Part shown: piece after piece, positions 16,667 through 25,209 of the stretch
Position numbering within the stretch: the stretch's first letter is position 1
Layout of the letters: every line of letters begins with the position of its first letter
Assembly (NCBI GenBank): GCA_963812255.1
Contig: CAWEUM010000005.1
Span: 496,001-560,000 of the forward strand
Length of the DNA stretch: 64,000 bases
Source of the DNA: DATJGR01 sp963812255
GTDB lineage: Bacteria > Pseudomonadota > Gammaproteobacteria > Pseudomonadales > Azotimanducaceae
Direction of reading: 5' to 3'
The notes under the pieces: generated by a model
The model's database searches: none
Seen by the model: only the letters and a program-made list of their open reading frames with translations
What the model was told of the DNA's origin: nothing
Program-made: the position numbers and the translations under genes

Positions 16667-16864
16667 TCAGCGGTTCGCTGCGAGTTCTTTCTTGATGACG
16701 TCGAGGTCGCGTTGCGAAAGATGTGGTAGCTGGATTCGGATTTTCCCAACGCTTCGGCCGCGAAGCGTTTCGAGGATCATTTCAACATGCGAAACGCGGA
16801 TGAAATCGCGGCTTGGGGAGAACTCGCTTTGGTCGCGCAGTCGGGCAATACTCGGCCGATCCAC
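16667..16864 (-). CDS. Possible small protein or C-terminal remnant, unrecognised
   Basis: The 65-codon frame starts with GTG. Its last 45 residues (HVEMILETLRGRSVGKIRIQ then LPHLSQRDLDVIKKELAANR) read like an ordinary alpha/beta protein end. No ribosome-binding site is evident and the frame stays open for only nine more codons upstream, so it may be the 3' end of a lost gene. It lies between the exporter operon and the CPBP protease gene, which is transcribed in the other direction. Confidence 0.25.
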   Translation of the reverse strand: MDRPSIARLRDQSEFSPSRDFIRVSHVEMILETLRGRSVGKIRIQLPHLSQRDLDVIKKELAANR

Positions 16865-16894
16865 GAACAGGTGGTTTGAGTTTCCGATCTACAG

Positions 16895-17725
16895 ATGAGC
16901 CCCCTCGACGGCAATGCCCCGGCGCGCAACGGATGGAAGATCGAGGTCGGGTTGTTTCTGGCAATCACGTTCGGCATCACGTGGTCGATCGCCACGGTCG
17001 TGTTGGGCTTTCCTGTGTGGTTCGAAGCACATTTCGGCGCCCTGACCAGCTCCTCTCCGCTTTTCTATGCGGCCGTGTGGGCGCCAAACATCGCGGCGCT
17101 CATCCTAACGAGCACGCGGGGCCGCTGGCGCGCTGTAAGAGACCTGTTCTCACGGTTGATCCGTTGGCGTGTCCCGCCCTGGGTGTGGCTCGCGGCAATC
17201 GGTTTCTATCCTGCACTCATGATGATCGTGCAATTCATCGGCTTGGCTTTCGGCAAGCCGCTCGCGACCGCGGATGTCTGGTTGCACGCAGCAGTGGGCG
17301 TATTCAACGTGCCGGCACTCTTGCTTGGCCCGCTCGGCGAAGAACTCGGCTGGCGCGGCTATCTGCTGCCTCGGATGCTGGAGCGGATGTCCCCGGCGAC
17401 CGCGGCGGTGGTCGTCGGAATCATCTGGATGATCTGGCACATCCCCGCGTTCTTCGCGTCCGGTTTGCCGCAATCCGGCATGGCACTCCCGGTGTTCGCG
17501 ATCGCCGGCGTCGCACTATCGGTGTTCGTCACGTGGCTCTTCGTCAACGCAAATCAGAGCATCCTGATCGCCGGCGTCGTCCCACACGCAATTGTGAACG
17601 CATACGGCGTCGCGACCGGTGCGATGTCCTGGATCAACGCGGTGGTGCTTGTCGTAAGCGCAGTATTACTCGTCGTGGTTCTCGGCCCCAGCCTCCGCTC
17701 GAGGGTTCGGGGCCAGGCGGCATAG
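16895..17725 (+). CDS. CPBP-family intramembrane metalloprotease
   Basis: The product is 276 residues with about seven or eight transmembrane helices. It carries all conserved motifs of the CAAX-protease/bacteriocin-processing (Abi) family: motif 1 EELGWRGYLLPRM (Glu149-Glu150), motif 2 IWMIWHIP (His182) and motif 3 VVPHAIVNA (His231). In this family the Glu and His residues coordinate a catalytic metal in the membrane. Physiological substrates of bacterial members are mostly unknown; some give self-immunity to bacteriocins. No bacteriocin gene is recognisable nearby. Confidence 0.87.
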   Translation: MSPLDGNAPARNGWKIEVGLFLAITFGITWSIATVVLGFPVWFEAHFGALTSSSPLFYAAVWAPNIAALILTSTRGRWRAVRDLFSRLIRWRVPPWVWLAAIGFYPALMMIVQFIGLAFGKPLATADVWLHAAVGVFNVPALLLGPLGEELGWRGYLLPRMLERMSPATAAVVVGIIWMIWHIPAFFASGLPQSGMALPVFAIAGVALSVFVTWLFVNANQSILIAGVVPHAIVNAYGVATGAMSWINAVVLVVSAVLLVVVLGPSLRSRVRGQAA

Positions 17726-17751
17726 GGGCGGAGAAGGCAGTGGAGGAAGCA

Positions 17752-18355
17752 ATGAAGATGCTCAACGTCTTCTTCCGAAGATTACGGGGTGTGAGCAGGC
17801 GCGACAGACTCATGTCGGGTGCGCTACGAGCACCAGCGAAGTCACCGGTACCTGCAATTTTTGCCGTCATTCGGCGAACGGTCCTGGTCATCGCCGCTGC
17901 CATGTCGCTGTGGCTGGCGACCACCGCGCAGGCCGGCGACTCCGCGTTCTACGAAACCGAGCCTAACAACACACCGGCCGAGGCGAACGCCGTCTCGGGC
18001 GAGATCAACCTGTACGGGACGATGCCGGCCGGCGATCAGGACGGCTATGTGTGGACGTCACGGACGACGATGCGCGCAAGCGCTGGACGTTCGAGCTGGA
18101 CGGCATCCCGGGCGCACTGACGGTCACGGAAATCGTCCGCGTCGAGTACGCGGACAACGGCACCGACGTCACGAGCGCCGACCGGCTGATGAAGATGGGC
18201 TCGCGGGACGGACTCAAGCCATCGATACAGCGCAACCTGTTGTTCGAGCCGGGCCAGTACCTAATCGGTGTCGCGCACATGGGCGGGCCGAGTCCGGGCG
18301 GCGGTAAAGGTTTCCGGCCGCAAGCTGGTACGCCGCTGCTACCCCTGGATCGCGT
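17752..18355 (+). pseudogene. Frameshifted and truncated secreted protein gene (PPC-like domain)
   Basis: The frame starting at 17752 has an upstream GAGGAAG. It encodes a long signal-type N-terminus (hydrophobic VLVIAAAMSLWLATTAQA) and YETEPNNTPAEANAVSGEIN then LYGTMPAGDQDGYVW. EPNNTxxxA is the hallmark start of bacterial pre-peptidase/PPC-like beta domains. At about 18048 the frame is lost, and the other frame continues with VTDDDARKRWTFELDGIPGA and then RNLLFEPGQYLIGVAHMGG until about 18340, just before the MazG-like gene. One frameshift plus a 3' truncation explains the pattern. The intact relatives are large exported proteins. Confidence 0.6.
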
Positions 18356-18397
18356 AAGGTTTGTCTTGCGCCTTTCTACTAGTTCGGAGCCAACTCC

Positions 18398-18757
18398 ATG
18401 CCCAACGACAGCCTCGCCGATCTGACTGCGCAGGTGCGCGAATTTGCCAACACACGCGATTGGCAGCAGTTTCATTCCCGGAAGAACCTGGCTGCGGCGA
18501 TGACGGTAGAGGCCGGCGAGGTGCTCGAACACTTTCAGTGGTTGACGGAAGCCGAGAGCGAAACTCTGAGCGCGGAGAAGTGCAACGAGGTTGAACTCGA
18601 ACTGGCCGACGTGTTGATCTACCTGGTGCGATTGGCAGATCGGCTGGGCGTTGATCTCATTGCCGCGGCGGCGCGGAAGATCGCGATCAACGCGCAGAAG
18701 TATCCGGTGGACCAAGCGAAGGGAAGCAACAAGAAATACACGGAGCGCCGATCGTGA
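18398..18757 (+). CDS. MazG-like nucleotide pyrophosphohydrolase
   Basis: The product is 119 residues, all-alpha. It carries the MazG/dCTPase-type metal-binding signature: EAGEVLEHFQW (ExxE-like helix) and ELELADVLIYLVRLADRLGV (ExxD helix). Small members of this RS21-C6/iMazG group hydrolyse non-canonical or excess dNTPs, for example dCTP or 5-methyl-dCTP, to monophosphates. It overlaps the downstream endonuclease-like gene by 4 bp (GTGA), so the two form a cassette. House-cleaning of nucleotides is likely; a defence role is possible given the partner. Confidence 0.85.
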   Translation: MPNDSLADLTAQVREFANTRDWQQFHSRKNLAAAMTVEAGEVLEHFQWLTEAESETLSAEKCNEVELELADVLIYLVRLADRLGVDLIAAAARKIAINAQKYPVDQAKGSNKKYTERRS

Positions 18758-19250
18758 CCCTCGAAGAGTACGCCAAGGCATTCACGAAGCTGCGCGTCAA
18801 CACCGCGCGAGCGAGCAGCCCGCACAAGCCGTGCATGTTGCTCGCCGTGTTGGACCTGGCAGAGGCCGGCGCGTTGGAGAAGAACGACATTCGGTATCTG
18901 CCGAATCTGCTCGAGCGCCATGACGCCTACTTCGACATCGTCCGCACAGAGTCAGATCACGCAAATCCTTACTTCCCCTTCTTCCATCTGCGCGGCGGCG
19001 AGTTCTGGCATTTGATTGCAATCAAAGGACGCGAATCGCAACTGGAATCGATGCGCACTGCCCGCAGCCATGCCGACATTCAAGCGAATGTGGACCACGT
19101 TGAGCCGGACCCAGAACTCTATCAGTATGTGTTCGATGCCAACGCCCGCGCTGAGCTGCGCAAGGCACCCAACGAGCGCTAGGTTTCCGGACGAGCCCAA
19201 GCGCTCAATCGTGCGGTTCCCAACGATCACACTTCAGCGATTCGACGAAC
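18754..19250 (+). pseudogene. Frameshifted HNH/restriction-endonuclease-like gene (N-terminal half)
   Basis: A GTG start overlaps the MazG-like stop. The 142-residue product (stop at 19180-19182) begins LEEYAKAFTKLRVNTARASS, then PHKPCMLLAVLDLAEAGAL, the conserved N-terminus of a family of putative restriction endonucleases whose C-terminal HNH domain carries the active site. At about 19180 the expected continuation 'ERWFPDE' is split: frame 1 ends NER-stop, while the neighbouring frame reads RFPDEPKRSIVRFPTITLQ. The HNH domain is absent, so the nuclease must be inactive. The frame change is seen directly; the family assignment is from memory. Confidence 0.6.
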
Positions 19251-19341
19251 AACTCGGTGTTCGAATCTTGCAGTTTGTGGCATGCGTCGAAGACGCGCGC
19301 GGTCGCTCGCCCATACTTCCGAACGTGCCGGAGGTGGATCT

Positions 19342-19905
19342 ATGAGGGCTTTGGTGTCGCGCTTCGAGTCGACGATCTTCCGCGCATGGCTACCTGCCTT
19401 AGTCGGGGCATTGCTGATCGCCGGATGCGCAACTCAGACGCCGCGTGAGCAGGGCAAACCAGGGCACGGCGCGTCACGGCCTGCTCCGGCCGCTGCCAAG
19501 CAGGCGCCACCAAGCTCCGCCGGGATCAATGCCGCATCACAACGCTGCCTCGCGCTGACCCTGTATTGGGAGGCTCGCGGCGAGGGTCGGCTGGGTATGG
19601 AAGCGGTGGGCGCGGTCGTCCTCAACCGTGTCGCAGATCCGCGTTTTCCGAAGACCGTCTGTGGGGTGGTCTACCAGGGCGGTGAAACGCCGCCCTGTCA
19701 GTTCTCGTGGTGGTGCGACGGTCGCGGTGACCGGCCGACCCAGCGTGCCGCTTGGAACGCGTCGGTCGCGCTGGCCAGTCAATTGTTGAACGGGGCACTG
19801 CGAGACCCCACCCATGGCGCGCTGTTCTTCTCCCGCACGTCGACTCGGCAGCCACCGCAACGGGTTCGCACCGCGCAGATCGGGAATCACGCGTTTTATC
19901 GGTGA
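19342..19905 (+). CDS. Lipoprotein cell-wall hydrolase, SleB/CwlJ family
   Basis: The product is 187 residues. The start at MRALVSRFES is supported by GGAGGTGG upstream. A lipoprotein signal ends at the lipobox LLIAGC, followed by a Pro/Ala-rich linker. The Hydrolase_2 domain begins at CLALTLYWEARGEGRLGMEA, whose Glu is the catalytic candidate, and continues with VVLNRVADPRFPKTVCGVVYQ and CQFSWWCDG. Members cleave peptidoglycan glycan strands; in Gram-negative bacteria they act in wall remodelling from the periplasm. It stands alone after the broken endonuclease-like gene. Confidence 0.87.
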   Translation: MRALVSRFESTIFRAWLPALVGALLIAGCATQTPREQGKPGHGASRPAPAAAKQAPPSSAGINAASQRCLALTLYWEARGEGRLGMEAVGAVVLNRVADPRFPKTVCGVVYQGGETPPCQFSWWCDGRGDRPTQRAAWNASVALASQLLNGALRDPTHGALFFSRTSTRQPPQRVRTAQIGNHAFYR

Positions 19906-20084
19906 GCATCGCAAGGCGCGGAGCCCAAGTTCTGCCACAGAATCCGAGTGTGCCTCGTTTCACCGAGCCTGATTCGCCCCATTGTGTTCCCGCTGGGGCT
20001 GCCAATCAGCGGGTGCTGGCTTTGAGCCCAACATGGGGGAACCGCTCTCTTTGCAAACATATGCATAGAAGGCACTCAGCCCCC

Positions 20085-21689
20085 CTACCCCATCCTGAAT
20101 CCGACATACCCTTGCGCTGCAATATCGTTACACGTCTCTTCATACCGGGCAAAGCCGCCAATGTACGGTAGGAATACGCGCGGCTTACCGGGAATGTTGG
20201 CGCCGACATACCAGGAGTTCGATCTGGGGAACAATGTTTCCTCGGCAACCTCGGTCACGTGAGCTGCCCAATCTGCTTCGGCGGTTGGAGTCGCTTCTAT
20301 GTACGAGCAGCCCCTCTCGCGCAGATAGCCAATGCAGGCGGAAATCCATTCGGCGTGTTGTTCAACGCCGGTCGCCATATTCGCCAATACCGACGGACTG
20401 CCCGGCCCCGTCATCATGAAGAGATTGGGAAAGCCCGCGGTTGCCAGGCCCAGATACGCGCGCGCACCGTCCTTCCATTTCTGTTTCAGCGCCAGGCCGG
20501 AACGACCGCGGATGTCGATCCGATCGAGCGATCCGGTCATGGCATCGAAGCCGGTGGCGAAGACAAGCGCGTCCACTGAAATCGCCTCGTCGGCGGTCGC
20601 TATCTGTGTGGCAGAGATGCGTTGAATCGGATTGGTTCGAACATCGATAAGCGTCACGTTGTCGCGATTGAATGTTTCGTAGTACTGCGTGTCGGAGCAC
20701 AGGCGTTTAGTGCCGATCAGGTGGTCCGGGCACAACAGTTCCGCCACGTTCGGATCTTCAACGATGTCCCGGATGCGCTCTTTCACGTAGCGTGCGGCGG
20801 TTTCATTCGCGTTCGCATCAGACAGTAGATCGGCGAACGCGCCGATGAAGGTCAACCCACCGTGGCGCCAGCGCTCGTCGTAGTGGTGTTCCAGTTCGTC
20901 CGAGGTGGCCTGCAGTGCGGACTGCGCTCGCGCCGGCGGGCCGGCAGCAAATGCGGTCGCGCGTTGTTGCCGACGGAATCGTGCATAGTCCGCCTTCATG
21001 CGCGCCTGCACGTTGGGATCGAGCGGATGATTTCGTGCCGGCACCGAAAAATTCGGTGTTCGCTGAAACACGTACAGATGATCCGCCCGGGTTGCGATGA
21101 TCGGAATGGATTGAACTGCAGATGAACCGGTGCCGATGATGCCAACCCGCTTGCCGGTGAAGTCGACGTCTGTGTGGGGCCACCTGCCCGTGTGATAGAT
21201 CTCGCCGTGAAAGCTGTCGAGCCCGGGAATTGCGGGAAGGTTCGCGGCCGACAGACATCCCGTTGCCATGACGCAGAACCGTGCACGAATTGTCAGGCCG
21301 TTTGCACGGATCGACCACAGGCTGGAGGCTTCATCGAACACCAGTTGCTCGACTCGGGTATCGAACTGTATGTGTTGCCCGAGTTCGAATCGGTCCGCCA
21401 CATGTTCCAGGTATCGCAGGATTTCCGGTTGCGACGCGTACCGTTCGGTCCACTCCCACTGCTGCTGCAGTTCCTCGGAGAATGAGTAGGAATACTCGAG
21501 ACTCTCGACGTCGCAACGCGCGCCGGGATAGCGATTCCAGTACCACGTGCCGCCAACGCCGGATCCCGCTTCGAACACGCGGACGCGCAACCCCAGCTGC
21601 AGCAGACGGTAGAGCATGTAAAGGCCGCCAAAGCCGGCGCCGACGACGATCGCGTCGAAGTCATCTGCATAATCGGGTTGTGCGGTCAC
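20085..21689 (-). CDS. Baeyer-Villiger monooxygenase
   Basis: The product is 534 residues. It has FAD motif GAGFGG (residues 17-22), then GVGGTWYWNRYPGARCDVES, typical of cyclohexanone/phenylacetone monooxygenases. The fingerprint FHGEIYHTGRWP (160-171) fits FxGxxxHxxxWP exactly and the NADPH motif GTGSSA follows. It would convert a ketone to an ester or lactone with NADPH and O2. It lies 15 bp downstream of an SDR gene on the same strand. This suggests a relay in which the SDR makes the ketone and this enzyme inserts oxygen. Both are behind the shared operator-like site at 22542-22557. Confidence 0.9.
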   Translation of the reverse strand: MTAQPDYADDFDAIVVGAGFGGLYMLYRLLQLGLRVRVFEAGSGVGGTWYWNRYPGARCDVESLEYSYSFSEELQQQWEWTERYASQPEILRYLEHVADRFELGQHIQFDTRVEQLVFDEASSLWSIRANGLTIRARFCVMATGCLSAANLPAIPGLDSFHGEIYHTGRWPHTDVDFTGKRVGIIGTGSSAVQSIPIIATRADHLYVFQRTPNFSVPARNHPLDPNVQARMKADYARFRRQQRATAFAAGPPARAQSALQATSDELEHHYDERWRHGGLTFIGAFADLLSDANANETAARYVKERIRDIVEDPNVAELLCPDHLIGTKRLCSDTQYYETFNRDNVTLIDVRTNPIQRISATQIATADEAISVDALVFATGFDAMTGSLDRIDIRGRSGLALKQKWKDGARAYLGLATAGFPNLFMMTGPGSPSVLANMATGVEQHAEWISACIGYLRERGCSYIEATPTAEADWAAHVTEVAEETLFPRSNSWYVGANIPGKPRVFLPYIGGFARYEETCNDIAAQGYVGFRMG

Positions 21690-21704
21690 GGGTTCCTCAT
21701 TGCA

Positions 21705-22484
21705 TTAAGTGCCGGCTGATGCGCCGCCATCGACGATGAACTCCGCCCCGGTGATGAAGCGGGCTTCATCCGAGACGAGGAACGCAACCATCTTCGCGAT
21801 GTCGGTGGGTGCGCCGTGAAACCCGATCGGCGTTGCGCTGGCGGCGCCAGCGCGTTGTGCCCGCATCGCCGCTTCACGCGCGCCCTCGCTGGCAGGCAGG
21901 TTACCGTCGTTCCCCAGCTTGGCCCAGATTGGCGTCTCGATTGCACCGGGCAGTACGGTATTGATTCGGATGTTGTTCTGCTGCGCGGCACACTCCAGCG
22001 CCGCGGCTTTGCCGAGGTAGATGATTCCGGCCTTCGACGCGCAGTATCCAGCAAGCCCAGGTATGCCGCGGATGCCCGCGACCGACGCAATGTTGACGAT
22101 CGAACCTCCGCCGGAGGACGCGATGAGCGGTATGCCGTGCTTCATTCCGAGAAACGTCCCGTCCAGATTGACGGCCATCTGTCTGCGCCAGGATTCCAGG
22201 GTCATCTCCGTCAGCGCGCGGCTGATGCACAGCCCCGCGTTGTTTACCAATACCCGTAGTCCACCGAACTCGGTTCCGATCCGGGTCATCAAGTCGATCC
22301 AGGATTGCTCGTCGGCGACATCGTGGGGCACGCGGACAATGTCGCTACTCGAGTCGCCCGGCGCGATGTCGGCGACAATCACCTGACATCCGCGCTCCGC
22401 CAGCTGCGTTGCAATCGCTTGTCCGATCCCACTTGCGCCACCGGTGACACAGGCGACCGGCCCAGTCTTCGACGCAGCGCTCAT
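21705..22484 (-). CDS. Short-chain dehydrogenase/reductase
   Basis: The product is 259 residues of the classical SDR type: TGGASGIG cofactor motif (14-21), NNAG (81-84), catalytic Ser134, Tyr147 and Lys151 (YCASK), and Asn106 in the NLDG segment. Asp39 at the end of strand 2 favours NAD(H). It is the first gene of an operon with the BVMO and probably oxidises a secondary alcohol to the ketone used there. An operator-like site lies 57 bp upstream in the divergent promoter region shared with a VOC gene. Confidence 0.9.
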   Translation of the reverse strand: MSAASKTGPVACVTGGASGIGQAIATQLAERGCQVIVADIAPGDSSSDIVRVPHDVADEQSWIDLMTRIGTEFGGLRVLVNNAGLCISRALTEMTLESWRRQMAVNLDGTFLGMKHGIPLIASSGGGSIVNIASVAGIRGIPGLAGYCASKAGIIYLGKAAALECAAQQNNIRINTVLPGAIETPIWAKLGNDGNLPASEGAREAAMRAQRAGAASATPIGFHGAPTDIAKMVAFLVSDEARFITGAEFIVDGGASAGT

Positions 22485-22541
22485 GGTGTGGTTTCCGGTT
22501 GCATGATTTCCTGGCAGCGTTGAAACGGCTCTGAACGTTTA

Positions 22542-22557
22542 TGTAACATCCGTTCTG
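22542..22557. promoter_or_regulatory. Operator-like site A of the TetR regulon
   Basis: TGTAACATCCGTT at 22542-22554 lies between the divergent SDR and VOC genes. It shares 11 of 13 positions, as TGTAACAnnCGTT, with sites at 25042 and 25975. The downstream half of the dyad is imperfect here (GTTCTG instead of GTTACA). It is proposed to bind the TetR regulator encoded at 25210. Confidence 0.6.
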
Positions 22558-22625
22558 TATAGACCGCAACCGTTGGCATTGGCGACGGGTACGATCAGGC
22601 ACACCGCGATTTCCAGGAGACAACG

Positions 22626-23135
22626 ATGACGGGATGGCGGCTCAAACATTTCTATCACACCATCATCAATGCACGGGATATCGACGAATCCGTACGCTTC
22701 TACGAGATGCTGGGCTTCGAGATCGTCAGCGACCGGCGCAACGCCGTCTGGCCCGATGGCGGCGGTGCGTCATTCGGCTTGATCCCGAATACCAAAGGGC
22801 GCGGCGTACTGATGATTCTACCCGACGACCCGGACGGACCCATGCTCGACCTCATCGAGTGGCTCGAACCCAAGGCCGATTTTCCAACGCTTGCGCCAAC
22901 CAGAATCCCGCGCGTGCTCGCGTTCCGAACGGAGAATGTGCGCGACGCGCACCACGAGCTGCTGGCCAAAGGCGTGGCATTCACGACAGAGCAGCCAACT
23001 TCAATTCCAGCGGCAGGTATTACCGGCTGCATCGTGGCGTTGGATCCGAACGGCAACCTGATCGAGTTGATCGAACTGGAACCAGGGCTGCGCCACTCGA
23101 GGATCAAGGAAGTCTTCACGCCAGAGGCGCGTTGA
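22626..23135 (+). CDS. VOC-family metalloprotein (glyoxalase/dioxygenase fold), copy 1
   Basis: The product is 169 residues with paired beta-alpha-beta-beta-beta modules of the vicinal oxygen chelate fold. Candidate metal ligands are His in KHFYHTIIN, the acidic DLIEWLEPK segment and Glu in NGNLIELIELEPG. It is a close paralogue of the VOC protein at 24474-24998: both share DPDGPMLDLIEWLEPKA and DPNGNLIELIEL. GGAG lies a few bases upstream of the ATG. It is transcribed divergently from the SDR-BVMO operon from a promoter region holding operator-like site A, so it likely acts on the same pathway. Confidence 0.85.
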   Translation: MTGWRLKHFYHTIINARDIDESVRFYEMLGFEIVSDRRNAVWPDGGGASFGLIPNTKGRGVLMILPDDPDGPMLDLIEWLEPKADFPTLAPTRIPRVLAFRTENVRDAHHELLAKGVAFTTEQPTSIPAAGITGCIVALDPNGNLIELIELEPGLRHSRIKEVFTPEAR

Positions 23136-23156
23136 AGCATTCCTTAGAGTTCGCCA

Positions 23157-24371
23157 TCACGCGTTGCTCGGCTCGCGCGATTTCGCAAAATGCGGAATCA
23201 GATGCTTACCGGCCAAACGGATGCTGCTCTTCACGGCCTCGTGCGGAACAGCGCCGAACTGCATCAGGCACAGCAGCCGGTCCGTCCCGATGTCGGCATA
23301 TTTGGCGGCCTTCGTTCTACAGTGATCGACGTCACCGATGATCACCGAGTCGAGATGCTCGAGGCACTCGTGTGCTTCTTCGTTCGAGACCGTGTCTCCC
23401 TTCGCCATTCGTTTCAGCAGCGCGATCACCGGAATCTCGTCGGGCGCGATGTCGAGGCTGGTCGGGTCGGCGCCCGCGAGGGCGGCAATCTCGCTCGCCG
23501 ATTTTCGAACCAGGTGCGGGTTCAGACCCGCACGAATTGCGTCGTACCAGATGTTGCGCGGCACTTTGAAGGCAACGGCTGCGTAGTTGACGTACCACAG
23601 CGCGGACCACGCGGCGCCGCTTGCGATCGCAGCTTTACGGGATTCGGCGACGTGCACGAAGGTAAACACACCCTTCTGGTGGTTCACCGTTTTGCCTGCC
23701 GGCTTGCTGCACTCCGCGATCCCGGCATCGTACTCGTCGAGCAGCGATTTCATCAGACTGACCGGGCTCAATAGCGTTGTGCCCAGGCAACCGACGCCGA
23801 GTTGACCCGCCATGCGAAACGAATCCGGGCTGCTTGCGGTCTGCCAGATGCGCGGGTGCGGCTGTTGCAACGGGCGCGGAACGATTTCGCGTTCCGGCAT
23901 CTGATAGAGCCCGGTATTCCAACTGAAACACTTCTCTGTCCAAATCCGGGGGATCATCTGGATCGCTTCGCGCAGTTCGTCGCGCGCGGTATCCGGATCG
24001 ACGCCGAATGTCTCCCACTCCTTCCCGCCCGACTTGGCCAGTCCGAGTTCGAAGCGGCCGCCGCTCAGCACGTCGAGCGTGGCGCCGCGTTCGGCGGCGC
24101 GCAGTGGTCCATTGATCCGAAACGGCGCGAGAACGCCTGCGTGGCCGACGTGCATACGCCGCGTATTTGCAGCGATGAATGACAGGACGATCTCGGGCGC
24201 CGCGCTGTAGCTGAACTCCGGCGCGCCGTGATGTTCGACCTGCCACCACGTTTCGAATCCCGCTTTGTCGGCGACGCGCGCTTCTTCGATGGTGTCGGCG
24301 AGAAGCGTGCGTTCCTGCTCGGGCGTCGAGATGTCGGCGCGCTGGATTTCACAAAAGATGTCAAATTTCAA
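23157..24371 (-). CDS. LLM-class (luciferase-like) flavin-dependent monooxygenase
   Basis: The product is 404 residues. It begins with a TTG codon (KFDIFCEIQ...), chosen because AAGGAG stands 7 nt before it and no in-frame ATG fits. The bacterial-luciferase TIM-barrel fold is seen in EEARVADKAGFETWWQVEHH, NTRRMHVGHAGVLAPF, DVLSGGRFELGLAKSGGKEW and PHPRIWQTASSPDSF. The family uses reduced flavin (FMNH2 or F420H2) and includes type II Baeyer-Villiger and alkane-type monooxygenases. A VOC gene precedes it in the same direction, and another VOC gene follows convergently. Confidence 0.88.
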   Translation of the reverse strand: MKFDIFCEIQRADISTPEQERTLLADTIEEARVADKAGFETWWQVEHHGAPEFSYSAAPEIVLSFIAANTRRMHVGHAGVLAPFRINGPLRAAERGATLDVLSGGRFELGLAKSGGKEWETFGVDPDTARDELREAIQMIPRIWTEKCFSWNTGLYQMPEREIVPRPLQQPHPRIWQTASSPDSFRMAGQLGVGCLGTTLLSPVSLMKSLLDEYDAGIAECSKPAGKTVNHQKGVFTFVHVAESRKAAIASGAAWSALWYVNYAAVAFKVPRNIWYDAIRAGLNPHLVRKSASEIAALAGADPTSLDIAPDEIPVIALLKRMAKGDTVSNEEAHECLEHLDSVIIGDVDHCRTKAAKYADIGTDRLLCLMQFGAVPHEAVKSSIRLAGKHLIPHFAKSREPSNA

Positions 24372-24473
24372 AAGCGGGCTCCTTCAGGAAATCAGCGGTC
24401 TGCGATGCGATTGGCTGGTGAACTGGTACGCGCACCGTGCGCAACGCTGCGGGCGTGGTCGCGTCACGTTCGA

Positions 24474-24998
24474 TCAACCCTTGATGTTCTTCAGCAGTGC
24501 TTCGTTCGCCTTCGAATGGCGTTGGCCGGGATTCAGTTCGATCAGTTCGATCAGGTTGCCGTTCGGGTCGTAGCAGCAGCAACTTCCCACGATGCCGAGC
24601 TCGGGATGCGGCCCGAACATTTCTCGCGTGAAGCGCACGCCTGCCGCCTTCAGCGCCGCGTACGCCGCGTGAACGTTTTTCGTGCGAAAGGCAAGGATGC
24701 GCGGCACCGCTCCGTCGACGCCTGGCACCTGCGCAAACTCCGCCTTGGGTTCAAGCCACTCGATGAGGTCGAGCATGGGACCGTCCGGATCGGCGGGAAG
24801 CTTCATCAGGATGCCGCGGCCCTTGGCGCGTTTCATGCCGAAGATCGTGGCAACGAAATCCGGCCATTCGACGTCGCGTCGGTCGTCGAGTATTTCCCAC
24901 CCCAGCAGCTTGTAGAACGCCACCGATTCATCCAGATCACGGACGTTGATGACCGTGTGATAGAAATGTTCGAGTGCCCAGCCGTCGTTCATGCGCAT
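24474..24998 (-). CDS. VOC-family metalloprotein, copy 2
   Basis: The product is 174 residues and a paralogue of the VOC protein at 22626. The same landmarks are present: EHFYHTVINVRDLDESVAFY, DPDGPMLDLIEWLEPKAEF and DPNGNLIELIELNPGQRHS. An ATG six bases further in (24992) is an alternative start. It is the first gene of an operon with the LLM monooxygenase, 102 bp upstream of it, and operator-like site B lies 43 bp before its start. Two VOC copies flanking one flavin monooxygenase suggest separate steps on similar intermediates. Confidence 0.85.
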   Translation of the reverse strand: MRMNDGWALEHFYHTVINVRDLDESVAFYKLLGWEILDDRRDVEWPDFVATIFGMKRAKGRGILMKLPADPDGPMLDLIEWLEPKAEFAQVPGVDGAVPRILAFRTKNVHAAYAALKAAGVRFTREMFGPHPELGIVGSCCCYDPNGNLIELIELNPGQRHSKANEALLKNIKG

Positions 24999-25041
24999 TG
25001 ATCCCGCCGCGAGGCGGCTCTCTTGCTCGCGATGTCGATAA

Positions 25042-25057
25042 TGTAACAAGCGTTATG
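25042..25057. promoter_or_regulatory. Operator-like site B of the TetR regulon
   Basis: TGTAACAAGCGTT at 25042-25054 is followed by ATG, giving an imperfect dyad TGTAAC-n4-GTTATG. It lies between the VOC-LLM operon (minus) and the TetR gene (plus), and matches sites A and C as TGTAACAnnCGTT. Its position suits both autoregulation and control of the divergent operon. Confidence 0.6.
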
Positions 25058-25209
25058 CAATATGACAATCGCTCATCCGATGCGCCAGCACTGCAATCCT
25101 GCACGAGACCGCTCGGGCGCGCCGATTCAGTTGATTGCGTGACGCGCAGCGGGCATTGTTCGCGGCTTGGCCTGCTCGCGCCGGGCAGCCACCACTGCGC
25201 GAGTATCGG

